The position numbers were made by a program, and so were the translations under genes. 64,000 nucleotides of DNA. Source: Berberis thunbergii. Lineage: Eukaryota > Streptophyta > Magnoliopsida > Ranunculales > Berberidaceae. Each line of letters starts with the position of its first letter. Positions within the stretch are counted from its first letter, which is position 1. Below are positions 33,360-45,092 of this stretch, one piece after another. The notes beneath the pieces were generated by a model, which was given only the letters and a program-made list of their open reading frames with translations, ran no database searches and was not told the origin of the DNA. The stretch is taken from positions 82,239 to 146,238 of the forward strand of contig QNQO01002099.1 of the NCBI GenBank assembly GCA_003290165.1, read 5' to 3'.

Positions 33360-35209
33360 TATTCTCAAAAGTCAGTAGGGGCAAGTGCCCCCACGTGAAT
33401 CCGTGCCTGGTACCAAGCACTCCGTGACTTAGAAATATTTGTGTTTGTATCCATGTCATACTTTTAGCCTTTCTAGTATCAATATTCCATGTAGACAAAT
33501 GGTTCAGTGGATGGCCTTAGAGCATCTCAACCCATGGGGTGGAAAGCAAAAAAATTAGCTTTCCACCCTAAAAGGCAAAAACAACTTCACCCGTTGGGGA
33601 ATAGCCATATTTTTGCTCCCACACATTTGCATAGCAGGGAGAACCCACGCGCTGAACCTACTTCCCCTATTATCTCCCTCCACTTTGAATGCTGCCCCAT
33701 TTGAAGTGGGGGATTCCCCCCCCCCTCCCCCCCTCTCTCTCTCTCTCTCTCTTTCCTCTATCAACGACACATTTGCAACTTCTGGTTGACTCAGTTTTTA
33801 CGAGGCAGCATTCATTTACTGGCTCACACTTTAAATCTGCGAAGGGGCGGGTGGAGAACAAAAAAGTGGGGGTGAAAATGCCTTTTTTGCTTTCCACGTA
33901 TTCTTAGAAGGGAGTCTTAAACAGTTGTTAATGATGGGCCTCGAATATAGATTTCCATTTATGTCGTTAATCCACACTGGAAGGATCATAAGTTTACAGT
34001 CTTGGATACATCCTCAAACATCTCTTGTCCAATATTCTGTCAATTTCCACGAGAATAATTACCCACAAAACAACCATGACTAGTGCTAGATACTGTTGGC
34101 AGTGATCCCCTTTGAACTTTAAACACTCTGGATTGTCAAGGGTAATAATTTTGAAATGTTTCAATCAAAAGAAAAAGGTATCGGGATTGGAGTAGTAATC
34201 ACTTATGCTAATATGTGGTCATCCAAATAATATGGCAAGTTGAACAAATTAATATGTGCTTAAATGTCCAGTATATTATGGAGAAAGAAGAAGAGTTTGT
34301 TCTACCAAATTGGTGATTCATGATTCCTTGACCTTTGAATTGGTATCTTGGAACTTTGACATGTTAGTGAGAAATCTAGTAGGATGATCAGAACAACAGC
34401 TTGTCTTTGCATGTTAAACAATGGTCATGGATTAATCATCCTAATTATGTTGAAGTTTAATTGTTTGAATCACTAGTTGAGGTGGACTAAATGCACAACC
34501 CTGTGGGTATGGTGCATTTAGCTTACTGTTGGAAGATGGAAGATAATTTTGTTCATCTAATTGACAAGCATATTATCAGGCATTGAAATCTATTATGCAC
34601 CCACGTCGGATGCCAGTGATGCGTGGCGGTCATCCATGACCCATATTGCTGTTGAAGCCGGATGCTTTGTTCTATCTGCAAACCAATTTTGTCAAAGGAA
34701 AGATTATCCACTACCACCAGAATGTGATTCCCGAGATGCAGACAAAGATCTCTCACCAGAAGCAATTGTGTGTGCGGGAGGCAGTGTTATTGTTTCTCCA
34801 TCAGGGGCTGTTCTGGCTGGACCCAATTACCAAGGGGAGGCCCTGATATCAGCTGATCTAGGTAAGGAAGAATTTATTTACAATTGCCTTTATAATTCAG
34901 AAGTATTGTCATACCCAAGGAGCTTACATGGTGCATTATTCACCAATCGGATTGCTGGATGGTTTTCAAGTCCACTGGCATGGCTGCCTGACTGATAATA
35001 ATGCACATACAAATTCAAGAAATTGACCCATTGATTTGTGCAAAAAGTGATACTTGTTATATTTTTCGCTGCATGCAGATCTTGAAGAAATCGCACAAGC
35101 CAAGTTTGAATTCGACGTTGTCAAACAGGCTACATCCCTCGGTTTGATCGAGAGGAACCCTGCTTCAGGTTCATCAACACCTCCAGCTAAAAGTGAAGGT
35201 TCGTTTTAG
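22987..35209 (+). CDS. NIT4-like: NIT4-like nitrilase with N-terminal class I TCP-like domain (fusion protein, 449 residues)
   Basis: Exons: 22987-23470, 24274-24432, 32265-32558, 34580-34861 and 35079-35209. All introns are GT-AG, phase 1, and the total is 1350 nt. Residues 13-16 are a KRRR cluster. Residues 34-73 ([20 protein letters not shown], then [15 protein letters not shown]) match the end of the basic region and the helix-loop-helix of class I TCP factors, though the basic KDRH-type start is degenerate. Residues 113 to about 430 are a nitrilase. M113 begins MALVPI, like ordinary plant NIT4 starts, and [15 protein letters not shown] follows. The triad is E183 (FPEAF), K263 (HRKLMPT) and C297 (ICWDSRMP). 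NIT4 enzymes hydrolyse beta-cyanoalanine to Asn or Asp. The loop after GGYPR is about nine residues shorter than I expect for NIT4 and the C-terminus is short, so substrate may differ. Intron 2 is 7.8 kb and transposon-filled. Confidence 0.85.
25064..25481 (-). repeat. 3' LTR of a short LTR element (418 bp)
   Basis: TGATATGAA...GGCCTATCA. About 14 differences by eye from the partner at 26222-26639. The 5-bp target duplication TATAT is at 25059-25063 and 26640-26644. On the minus strand a polypurine tract CTTTGGGGCGGGGGTAT (25482-25498) touches the LTR. Confidence 0.95.
25391..26206 (-). CDS. ORF of 271 codons in the short LTR element
   Basis: ATG lies 16 bases from the 5' LTR at 26222, and the frame is open through the whole 740-bp interior and about 90 bases into the 3' LTR. 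The first 60 residues are a Leu/Met-rich probable coiled coil ([20 protein letters not shown]). An acidic linker follows, then an aromatic-rich segment ([20 protein letters not shown]) and the usual tail [17 protein letters not shown], which is the translated polypurine tract. No protease, RT, RNase H or integrase motif. Function unknown; it may be a gag-like or domesticated passenger protein. The intact frame in a young element is notable. Confidence 0.5.
   Translation of the reverse strand: MILGTMSAMIDLSEEQMRCMLEVRKILQSMEQKLELLSQSVSSLKAEVAGVAQQTSVVEDGKMEEMTGVQGHREECNPPSIDIQFNETESDVDQTAESQELDEDHCRSLKLEDNGYTRTVEKVNEEALPIISSDAPKSLRDKDDVSQILLVRFKFVPTFLPPDMLLKFYPEFCKRQLWPPFHYMLPFSTDQGGRFIRPANLQTFKYHGSWISKELGQQRSVTILLFLEFHLEDKVSLWGGGIDRPPVRHVYPRRNKDVYKEEHGSKEVRSS
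26207..26220 (-). other. Primer-binding site of the short LTR element
   Basis: The minus strand reads TTGGTATCAAAGC one base from the LTR at 26222, close to the initiator tRNA-Met primer site (TGGTATCAGAGC) with one change. Confidence 0.75.
26222..26639 (-). repeat. 5' LTR of the short LTR element
   Basis: Same ends and length as 25064-25481. Followed by the TATAT duplication at 26640-26644. The whole element is 1576 bp, in the size range of terminal-repeat retrotransposons in miniature. Confidence 0.95.
27719..32264. other. Remainder of nitrilase intron 2
   Basis: No exon was recognised. 27973-28167 is a short open frame that I cannot assign. About 28640-30090 has a more even base composition than its surroundings and might be organelle-derived or an old repeat; no organelle gene was recognised. 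30887-30932 and 31970-32035 hold GCCTAGGCG-type blocks common in plant repeats. The intron ends at the AG before 32265. Confidence 0.5.
32776..33409. mobile_element. hAT-like element in nitrilase intron 3
   Basis: The left end CAGTGACGAAGCCAGGAT and right end ATCCGTGCCTG (reverse complement CAGGCACGGAT) form weak terminal inverted repeats. The 8-bp GTACCAAG is duplicated at 32768-32775 and 33410-33417. It contains an unbroken run of 23 G at 32803-32825 and a TA repeat near 33341-33361. The CAGTGGCGGAGCCAGG-type end is common in plant genomes. Non-coding. Confidence 0.75.
33520..33900. repeat. MITE-like sequence in nitrilase intron 3
   Basis: It begins near GAGCATCTCAACCCATGGGG, a common plant MITE end. 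GTGGAAAGCAAAAAA at about 33540 is inverted as TTTTTTGCTTTCCAC at about 33884-33898. A (CT)n run lies at 33732-33752. Target duplication not found. Confidence 0.45.
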
Positions 35210-37549
35210 CACTTTTCGGTGTAGGTGAAGTTACAGAGGTGTTTCACCATTTTCACCTTCATTTAAACATGAAGCTGGGTTTTGTTTCTCTTTCCAGCCT
35301 ATCATCTATGTAGATAGAAAAGCAAGTTTTAAACTAGAACCAGTCCTCTGTTACACCATGTTGGTGGTAAAGATGTCTTTTATACTCACAAATGTTCAGT
35401 GTTCAATTATATCTTCATTGACCACTCATAACCAATAGGTATTAGAAACCTCAGAATAGTCTGTTTTTTATTTAAAGGAACCTGTAGAACGGGCCTTTAT
35501 AATAAAGGTTCTGCTTTAGATAAATGACATTATTGCAATGAAAAAAGTTTTGGAGATGGCATTAAGGAGACTTCGGGAACTATATCAGTATTTACCTGGT
35601 GTCATTGCATTGACGTATTATGTAGATCAAGATCATCGTGTATTGGTGAGTTGAAGTTCTCTGGATGAATTCTATTTAATAAATTTTATTTCTTATAGTT
35701 ATTATTTCCTTTGTAAAAAATGGCTTTAATGTTTTAAGATCAACTTTTCTTCCACGAGTGACTCATTTGGGTTTTCGTGCTTCAGTACAAATTATTGCAA
35801 AAGCTTCATGGTCCCTAATACTGTGTGAAGGTTGAACTGTCGATATTCAATGCAGGAAAAGTGCCATTTGCTTTGCAAGTGCAATCACACCATTTTAAGT
35901 TGTGTTTTGTTTTATAGTACAAGTAAATGCTTAGTCCAAACATCATTATTTTCTTAGAGCATCTTCAGCTTAATGTCAAGGTCATCCAACTTGAATTTGA
36001 CATTGCCACCGCCACCTGATGGAGCTAGGGCATTGGTTAGACAATCTTATAGGCTGTGTTATAGTTTTAAGGTAAACTTTCCAGAAGGAACTAAGAAAAG
36101 AGAGCGAGGGAAGAGGAGGGAAAGTGAGTGAAGTAGGGTGAATTTGGTGCTGAAACCTTTTTTTTTTTTTTTTTGTTATGTTCATTTTTAAGAATTTTGC
36201 CTCTAGCCCAAATACGACCTTCAGTTTCTTTGTCATTTTGCAATAAGTGGAACTTTTAACCGTGTTGTGTCAAAAATCAAACCAAATTGATCGAGGCTAG
36301 GAAATTGGGTTGCAAAACCCGGTTCTGCAATTAGGATGATGTGGAGTTGTCAAAAGAGTTTTTTACAACCTCAAGATTCACATAAACACTTTAGGGATTT
36401 TATCGTTCTTTCAAGATCATGCCATATCACCCTGATTGCAAAAATCTGATTTGCCTAGTATTTAGAACCAAATTTTATTTATTACTTTCAACTGCCTTGT
36501 GTCAACATTAAAAGAAAGGAAAGCTACATAAAGAGGTTAAACTTGCAGAGATCTCCGCTCCAAGTTTAAGATGACTGTATATTCTAAGAAAATCTTTCTG
36601 CTCTCACCCTAAGAAAACATGTTTTACAATTTTATCAAAGCATACATGTTTTACCACTTTTTCTCCAATCCCTTCTCACTTTTGCCAAACTCTTTCGATC
36701 TAATATCCTGTTGTCCAATCTGTCATTTTTCTAGCATTTCACTTACTAACGCCAAACCATATATAGACCCTTCCGAATTTGCTCACAACTAGCTCGAATG
36801 GCCTTCTCAGTGGTATGGAAGAATAATAAAGGTAGTGATAAGTTCATGATGCAAAGCATTCTTGTCTTGGTGCTCCCTTTAGGCTCCAACACCCCCAAAC
36901 TTGGTTCATACCGCATAATCAAACAAAAATTATTGGCATTTTGTTCCTCTCTTCTCATTATTTTTAACAATTGCTACCACACGGAGCCATATGCAAGTAA
37001 CCAACAGTGTGGAAGATCTCCAAGAGTTTTTACTAATCAAACCTCTAATAAATTACTTAGAATTAATTTTATAGAAAAAAAGCTTATCAAATTCTTCACT
37101 GCATGGTAATTACTCATTTGTGTATCACGACGCTTCATCCACAATGGGGAATTGGCAATATCTGGCTTAATGAACCTACTGGTCCTGAAACCAACTTAGA
37201 ATCATTCATAATTTAATTAAGTTCTTAGTTTCTTAATTTGATTAACAGTATCTTGTACTCCAATGTTTCGAATAGGTCAAATGAGTGACCCTAATCACAC
37301 AACCAAACATATACTACATAACAAATCCAGGTTGTAATTAGCAACTCTTGCAGTATTATCATTCATGTACACCCCAGACGACACCTATTACCATCTCAGA
37401 AACTACAAACCTTATGAATCGTTCTAGTATTTGGAAACCATTCTCGCGTGAAGAACAGTTGTTCTAGTGATTCATCCATCTCGAAGAATACAAGAAGTAT
37501 TGAGTTTACGTTGTTAATAACATGATTTTGGGGTTTCTCTAAATGGCAG
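35210..37549. other. Spacer between the nitrilase gene and the S28 pseudogene
   Basis: The first few hundred bases are probable 3' untranslated region. A GAGCATCTTCAGC motif at 35958 may be a MITE end and a T run lies at 36158-36174. No gene seen. Confidence 0.5.
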
Positions 37550-40500
37550 CATAGGTTTTATGGAAAATCCATTTCATTTGGTGGCAACTGACAGGTGGCT
37601 TATAGCAATGCAAGTACATTGGGGTATATGAGCTCATCGCAGGCCTTGGCTGACTATGCCACTTTGATCATTGACTTGAAGAAAAATTTGACAGCACAAG
37701 ACTCTCCTGTGGTCGTCTTTGGATGTTCTTATGGAGGAAGTAAGTTTTCATTTTTATTTTAAGTATTATCCTTTGTATTTTTACATGATCTTCATCAATA
37801 TTCAAGTTTTGCTACTATTAGTCATAACTTGATTTTTGTTAGGGCCACTGTTTTGTGCCTAACCATGCTTTTCTGTGAAAACCGTTGTACAAAATTGTGC
37901 CACCGAAGTCCAAAAATCTTTTTTTATTTTATTTATTTGAGATTCTTTAAAGCATTATTAGCGATTTTAGCACTAAAATAGTCTTTGTTATATAGTGTTG
38001 GCTGCATGGTTTAGGTTAAAAACTTAAAATACCCACATGTAGCAACTGAGGCCTTGGCATCTTGAGCTCCAATTCTCAATTTTGACGGCATTGTCTCTCC
38101 ATACAGCTTCAACGATATTATTACAAATGACTTCAAGATAACTTAATCTAAACTTGAGTGTGTTTAAAGTAAGCTGAAGCTAACACCCCTTAAAATAAAG
38201 ATATTATATATTTATTTGTTATTAACATCTTTTTATCAATCATGACACGTACCAGAGCCAAAGTGAGAACTGTTACAAAGTGATCAAGGGATCATGGCAG
38301 CAAATTGAAGATACAGCACAACAACCTGGTGGACTTGAGTTGCTCCGAAATTTATTCAAAATTTGCAAGTATGAATCTTTGATTGTTTTACACAAATTGC
38401 AAATTAGAACCCCTCTTTAATTCTTTCTTATTGTTTATCATTGCAGGAACTTCATCAGTGCTGGCAGATTGGAAGGTTGGCTCCAAATAGCCTTTGACAG
38501 ATTATCCAACTCCATCAAACTTCCTAAACCCAATGCCTGTTTTTTCAGTCAAGGAGGTTAGCCCGAAACAAATATATATATATATATATTTCCTTTGGGG
38601 ACTACGGATTTTTTTTTTTTTTTTGCATTATTTATAATTCTGTCCTGCTAATAGATTTGCTGATGGTTTCTGGGAGTTTAGAAGTGCAAGGCAATTGACA
38701 ATCCAGCAACCGGGAATGACACATTCGCTAAGTTTCAATCTTCTTGATGATTCTGACCCCTCACGATCTTAATGGCTGGCAATGGCAGGTAATCACATTT
38801 GATTGGACCTTGCAAATATTGGTTCTTATGAAATATTTAATGAGATAATTAGATAAAATTCTTAGAATGTTTAATCAAAATGTGATATTCATTGCAGGCT
38901 TGCACAGAGATGATTATGTCAACTGATGGCAGCAATGAAGAAAGCACGTTTCCCGTATCTCAATGGGAATACCCCCCGTAACACCCGTACTTTTTGAATG
39001 ACAATATAAATTTATGTGCCCAAATTTTATTTAAAATCTTAGTTCGTTGGCCAAATAGTATTTTTTCGCAACTTACCTAACTCTCTGGCCTTTCGAATCT
39101 CGGGACGATATTTATTTTGAGTTGTATATATTGTAACACCCGTATTTTTTCAAATGACATTATAAATTTATGTGCTCAAAGTTCATTTAAAATTTTATTT
39201 TAAAATCTTAGTTCATTGTCCAAATAGTATTTTTTTTCGCAACTTAATTACCTAACTCTCTTACCTTTCGAATCTCGGGACAAGATTCCCGTTAAAGTGT
39301 ATATATTGTAACACCCGTGTTTTTTCAATGACCTTAATAAATATTTTTTGTACAAAAATAAAATAAAATGTAATGACTTCATTTCCTAGAACTACCTAAA
39401 TATATTTACCTCAATGTTTGAAGTTCGATAAAATGCATATTTTATTGATGTCAACCAAAACTTTATTTGCACATTAATAATGCATGATTTACAAAATTAG
39501 TATTCTAGTGATAGCCAAATATTTGGTGGCTAAATAGTGCGTTTTTATTATTTCATGTAATATTTTATTAGTTATTTATGATTAGTTTAAATATATATAT
39601 ATATATATATATAATGGGTGCAAATATAAATATTTACTTAAACCCTAATTGTGATGGGTTTATACTCATCTATGGACTTAATTTGGAGTGGCGGCTAGAA
39701 GGGGTGCAAATATAACTACCTGCTTAAAACCCTAAGTGAGATGTCTTTGAGTTTAAGTATTCTTTTTAGCCGTACGGTACTTGGAGTGAAGAAAAAAAAG
39801 GGGGGAGAGAAAAGAAAAGGAAAGAGAGAAATATAGATGATGAAAAAGAAGACAAAAGAGAGGAAGGGAATGAGAAATTGAATAAGAGAAAATGAAGAGA
39901 AGAAAAAAAATAAGGGAAGGAAAAATAGATGAAGAAAAGAGAGAAGAGAGAAATAAAGAAAGAGAAATTGATTGGGTATTCACATCTTTATTGTGATTTT
40001 CGATTTTGCGGGATTTTAGATCAATGCGGCTTTTGTGATATTCATTACGTGATCAAATAAGTAAGTTTTTCTTCATTTTTTATATTTATTTTAAAATAAT
40101 TTATGAGTATAGTTGATGGAAAATATGGAGTTTGTGGAATAGTACAAGTCTGGGTTTGAATTAATTTACATAAAAGAAAACATAATAGTATAAATAGTTA
40201 GTGTTTTAAAGTGATTTATGTAATGTGTTTTGATTAATAGTATTGGTACATATTATTTATTTTATTAGACATAATAATAAGTTAGACTTGACATGTATAG
40301 TAAGTTTGATAAATTGTTAAGGGTTGTATTTTGTGAAATGGTGATTAATTGATGAATGATTAAATGATGGAATAGAACTGGAGTACAATTATTTTATTGT
40401 TAATTGATTTAAAGATTAGAATGAAATTATCTTGGTTAAATTGGGCTTTTAATATATTGATGGAATTGACTTACAAGATGTAGGATATGGACTGGACTTA

Positions 40501-43440
40501 CGGATTGGATATGGACGGTGGATTTGACTTATAATGAAAATGGGTTGTTGATTGGGTTAGGCTTATAAGTTTTGAAAATAAAGGATATGGATTGCTGATG
40601 GAATTTGGCTTATAAGTTCAGAAAGTAAAGAATTAGGTACTGATTTGAATTTAATCCAAAAAATAAGGAATTTAGTACTAATTTGATTTGGAATTTGGTA
40701 TTGATTTGAATTGGAATTGAGTTTAGAAATTCATGAATTGAGTATTGTTATAGGCCGAACTAAATAGTTAAACCCAAAGCTGTTTAGTTGAATATATATG
40801 TGGGTTGAACTTAGATTTAATGATTTATGTAAGCTTATCAAATTTGGGTATTAAAAAGAATGAGTTACGGTTTGTTTGAGCTTATAAATTTTGGAGTTTT
40901 AGAAATTAAATTATGGTTTGATTAGGATAATCAATTTTGGAATTTAATAGAATGAGTTATAATTTGATTGAGTTTATCAATTTTGGTATTAAAAGACGAT
41001 GAGTTATGTTTTTGGAACGAGTTTATAAATTCTGAAAAATAAATTATGAGTTATTGTTGGAGTTGATGTTATAAGATTTGAAATTTTGGATGATGGTAAT
41101 GTAAATGTGTACACTGAGATTAAATTTGAGGATTTATTGAGATGAATTTGGGTATGTGTATTATTATGTGGATTGGTATTTGTAATTGTACTGTTACTTG
41201 AATTTTGATCGTTATGCAATTTGTCTTGGTAAGAAGTATAAATTATTTTTATTGCATGGGCTTTGATCTCCGTTTTGTTAAAGAAAGTTTTTATAGGAAA
41301 ATGATGGTTGCCCCAAAATAATGGGAGAATACTATGATGAAATTATTTATTATCGATAATATGTCAAATGATATGTTTCCCAAAAAATGTGAGTGGATAC
41401 TGATATAATTGATATGTGAATGACAAAATCTCATTGTGACAGAAAATTGAGATATTACAATAAACAATATTGATAAATTATGATTCATTAAATTTTTATT
41501 ATCTGGAATTGTATCATTAGAACTACTACACCTCTTTTTTTTTGTGATTTATCATCTCCTATAAAGAAACTAAATAACCTTCGAGTTGTCTTTCGGATGT
41601 GGGGCGCCTATTTCTTATAGAGAAACTAAAATAACATTTGGGTTAGTTTTGCGAAAATGAGGTTGATTTTTATGTCTAAGATAGGCTTTGATGTTTATCC
41701 GTAAAAAATGTGACGTAACTTTATGCGTGTTGATAGCCCAAGAGTGGCTTTTATTGTATTCATATAGTTAGGGGTATCCGATGATGCATGCTTGTATGTG
41801 ATGTGTCCCCACTTGAGCATGGATGATGGAAAAGTCCTCATTTATATGAGAGAGGCATACGGGCATATATGTTCGGCACAGAGGTGGTGCGAATGTGGTT
41901 TCGTCTAAGTGATCAATCCGTTGAAAATGAATCATTCCAATAAATATGAATAATATACTTAAGTCAAATAATGTACGAAGATAACCGTTTTAATTAATAA
42001 ATTACATTTATATTGTTTATAACCTTTTTCATGCTAGATGACAAGTCTACTAATATTTCTGCAAGTAAGACTTGTCATAGTCAACATCTATAGAGTAAGT
42101 ACAAGTAAATACGTATTTACTTATTAGGATGATGACATGATTGCCTCGTCGAGGAACTACATTATTTGAACTGTGATTTTCTTGCATGACACTTTTGTTT
42201 CATTGATGAACTACCTGTTTGTGTGGTTGTTCATGGTTTGTGTTTAAATTTTATGTTATCACTTGCTGATGTGTTGATTTTTGTGATGAAAATTATTCAT
42301 ACCAGCTTATGACCCAAGTGAGTTTTTACTTCTTGGGTATGGAATGTAGCCGACTAGCTTGTTTAAAGATTTATTAGTTTCGGACGAGCTTAGAGAAGTT
42401 CATTTCGTACGTGACGAGCGTTGCTGGAGAGTTGCACGTTGTTTGAAAGTCTAGGTCCTTTTGTTTGTTAGGTGACAGTTTATTATTTTGTAATAGAACT
42501 TGGTGTTTTTTTATTTATTTATTTATTGGGAGAGATACATTTGTGATTAGTTGAACTTGTCAGAGTTGGTTCTACGAGATTTAATATATAGTCCTTCTTT
42601 TTGATGGGTTTTTTAGATTAGTTGTTTTATTTCCCTCTAATCTGATAAATTGTGCATTTTATTATTTCTCGTGAATGCCAACTGTTACTTTTAGTGAATG
42701 ACATTCACGTCCCGAATTTTGGGAAAAACGAACAATCCCATGCAGATATTAAGATTTCTTTTTTCTTGAAAATCGGGGCGTGACATCCCCGGTCGAGCTA
42801 GTTACTCTAATGACCCATATGGGGTCTATCCTAGGCCAAATTGGATCACAACCGATTTTGGTGGACATGTGATTATCTCGACTTGACAACATTTTATCTG
42901 AAAATGTTCATGATCTTCTTACACTCTTCAATAAATCAAACTATGGGACTTAAAATGCAAATGAACTTCAATAGAACATCAAGATGGTATTGAAACGTTT
43001 TGGGAGCAACATCATTTTCTTCGATGGCTTAAGAGATCCATGGAGTGGAGGAGGGTAAATATCTATACAACACAATATTGCTCGTTATTTGTTTTGTCAT
43101 TTTCGATTTCACTTGCACATACACACATCAGTAACATGGAATGTTTTTCTATCGAAAACTATTCTTCAAATAAATGGTTTGATTATGGTTGGCATGAATG
43201 CAGGGTTCTAAAGAGTATATCAAAGAGTATTATCGCAATAGTTGCAAATCATACTACTAATTTTTTTTGTTGACATAATTATATACATTTCATATTGTTG
43301 ATTTACCATTTATGCATGAAATGGACAGGAGCTCACCATGTAGATTTGAGGTACTCAACTAAAGAAGATCCAGATTGGCACCTTTCAAAATGCAAATATG
43401 GGCCGGTATGGAACCCATACATGATCAAAACTCAAAAGTG
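37550..43440 (+). pseudogene. Pro-X carboxypeptidase-like (serine peptidase S28) pseudogene
   Basis: Exon pieces: 37550-37739 (HRFYGKSISFGGN, stop, YSNASTLGY, then [10 protein letters not shown] with the S28 nucleophile Ser), 37996-38137 (LAAWFRLK, frameshift, APILNFDGI), 38256-38368 (SENCYKVIKGSWQQIED), 38447-38556, 38682-38788 (AIDNPATGNDTFAKF), 38898-38976 (ACTEMIMSTDGSNEES) continuing after a 3.8-kb insertion to 42868 (GVYPRPNWITTDFGGH), 42975-43054 (FGSNIIFFDGLRDPWSGGG), 43204 onward (KSISKSIIAIVA) and 43329-43440 (GAHHVDLRYSTKEDPDW). TGA stops lie in the first two pieces, and a donor is lost at 38138. The 5' exons with signal peptide were not found. Family members are lysosomal/vacuolar or secreted Pro-X peptidases. 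Confidence 0.85.
38977..42785. mobile_element. Solo-LTR-like insertion of 3.8 kb in an S28 exon
   Basis: It starts (C/T)GTAACACCCGTAC and ends GGGGCGTGACA. It is flanked by CCCCC and TCCCC, a 4-of-5 target duplication. TGTAACACCC at one end and GGGCGTGACA at the other are typical of long Ty3/gypsy LTRs. The first about 400 bp contain three head copies, starting at 38977, 39132 and 39307, each repeating TGTAACACCCGT and TTCGAATCTCGGGAC. No pol motifs inside. A single very long LTR left by LTR-LTR recombination fits best. Confidence 0.65.
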
Positions 43441-43602
43441 AAAGCAACATGGGCCATTGTTATTCAAGCCCATTTCTTATTAGCCCAAAACACAACTCAA
43501 TGGTGGGTTGAGCCACATTGAGTCAAGCTTGCCCAAGTTTATTATCAAGTTTTTCTATGGTGAGATCGACTATGATTACAACTATATGGTGCGGAATGTA
43601 TT

Positions 43603-43826
43603 TGTAAAGAAAATAATTGGGGAATTGTATTATTGTTGTTGTTCTAAATACAAGTTTATATAGAGCTAATAACATTATAGAAACAGTAAACTTAAAACTT
43701 CCTATACAAGCTATTCTAATTGTGTCTTATTTTGACTTTCATATTCTGACTATTTTATTATTGTACTTTCCTATTCTTGTACTTTTCTTTTTGTAGATGT
43801 GAATCAATCTTAGACTTGGGTTTGAC
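43603..43826 (-). repeat. LTR of a short LTR element, outer part (split by the CACTA element)
   Basis: It begins TGTAAAGAAAATAATT and matches 53687 onward. It is interrupted after TTTGAC by the CACTA end at 43827 and resumes at 52888-52919 (CTATGTTAAGTGTAAGCTC, then ATTCTAACA). The resumed part is followed by CTCACCCGCAAGC, which on the minus strand reads as a polypurine-type tract before the 3' LTR. Confidence 0.8.
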
Positions 43827-44730
43827 CACTACACCAAAAGGCCTATTTAGCTACACGGAGGTGGCCACGGTCCTAAACCGTTGGTTTATTTGCCACGGCC
43901 TAAAACCGTGGCTATAGTGGCCAACGGCCTAAAACTGTGGCTAAAAAAGGCTTGGCCACGGTTTTAAACCGTTGGTGTGTTACGGTGGCTATAGTGCCCA
44001 ACGGCCTAAACCCGTTGCTAAACTGCACGTGTGTTGCACGTAGAAGTGTGGAGAAGTTGCCACGGCTTTAAACCGTTGGTTTAATTGCCACGGCTAAAAA
44101 CCGTGGCTATAATAGCCAACGGTTTAAAACCGTGACTAAAAACAATACACCAAAAGCTTGCAACGGTTTATAACCGTGGCTAAAATTGCCAACGGTTTAA
44201 AACCGTAGCTAAAAAAATTTCACTTTCCCGCTTTGGCCAAAATACTTTCGCGCTTTGGCGAAAAAAATTGATGAAAAACCAATTCTCACAAGGGAAGAAG
44301 AAGGATGGACAAAGGAGAGGACGATAGAAGAAGAAGCAGGGATGAAACAGATTCTCGCAGCAGGGACGAAACGGATTCTCGAAGAGGGAAGAAGAAGGGC
44401 GCAAGAAGGAGAGGACGATAGAAGAAGAAGAAGAAGAAGAAGAAAAAGAAGAAAGTTTGAGAAGGTAAGATCTCTTTGTTGATCTCTTCTTCTTATTTTT
44501 TTCTTCTTTCAGCAAAGCAAACCCTAGAACTCACTTTCTTCTTTTCTCCAGCTCGATTTCTGAAGAGGAGAAGAAGAAGATTTCTCCGAATGGATCAATT
44601 TCCCCCAAATGGATCAATTTCTCCGCTCCCGAAGAAGATTGTTGATGATGAAGCCTGATATTATTTCCCAACAACCAATTGAATAAATTTTTGATTTTTA
44701 TGTTAAATGTTTGATGAACTTCCAGTGCAG

Positions 44731-44829
44731 GCATTCCAGAAGCTGATTTATGTCTCGACGCTTGTGTTTGGAGGAACATCAACTTTTCTTTTGCCATGGA
44801 AGCGAGTCTTCAAGGTAACTGATTCTCAG
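44731..44829 (+). pseudogene. Captured exon of unknown origin, copy 1
   Basis: It is bounded by a CAG acceptor and a GTATGT donor and open throughout: AFQKLIYVSTLVFGGTSTFL, then LPWKRVFKVTDSQ. A hydrophobic stretch suggests a membrane segment. The same exon with its flanks occurs again at 48942-49040. The gene of origin was not recognised. Confidence 0.55.
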
Positions 44830-45092
44830 GTATGTTAACATAGTTGTATTTTGTTAGAATTGGTTCTACTGCTGTTCTGTGGATCTACATAGTTTTGTCA
44901 TAAATACCACTATAAATCTTAAGAGTGTTCTATCTATCTTTACTGTAATTTTAAGAGTGTTCATAAATACCACTATGATCTTCAACATGCAAGCACCAAG
45001 TTCTTTTAGGGGTTATGGATTTTTTTGATTGGTCAAAGGATTATTTTAAAAAAATAAATTTCTTTGTTACATTTCATATTTGGTTTGTATAG

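Noticed and set aside
33520..33900. Complete MITE with defined ends
   Set aside because: Only an internal inverted motif and one typical end were seen; no target duplication, so it is kept as MITE-like only.
39753..39983. Ser/Leu/Phe-rich 76-codon ORF on the minus strand
   Set aside because: It is the complement of a purine-rich GAAAGAGA run inside the solo-LTR-like insertion; composition alone explains it.
44174..44797. ORFs at the left CACTA end
   Set aside because: Purine-rich leader sequence of the CACTA element; no recognised motif, and the frames conflict with each other.
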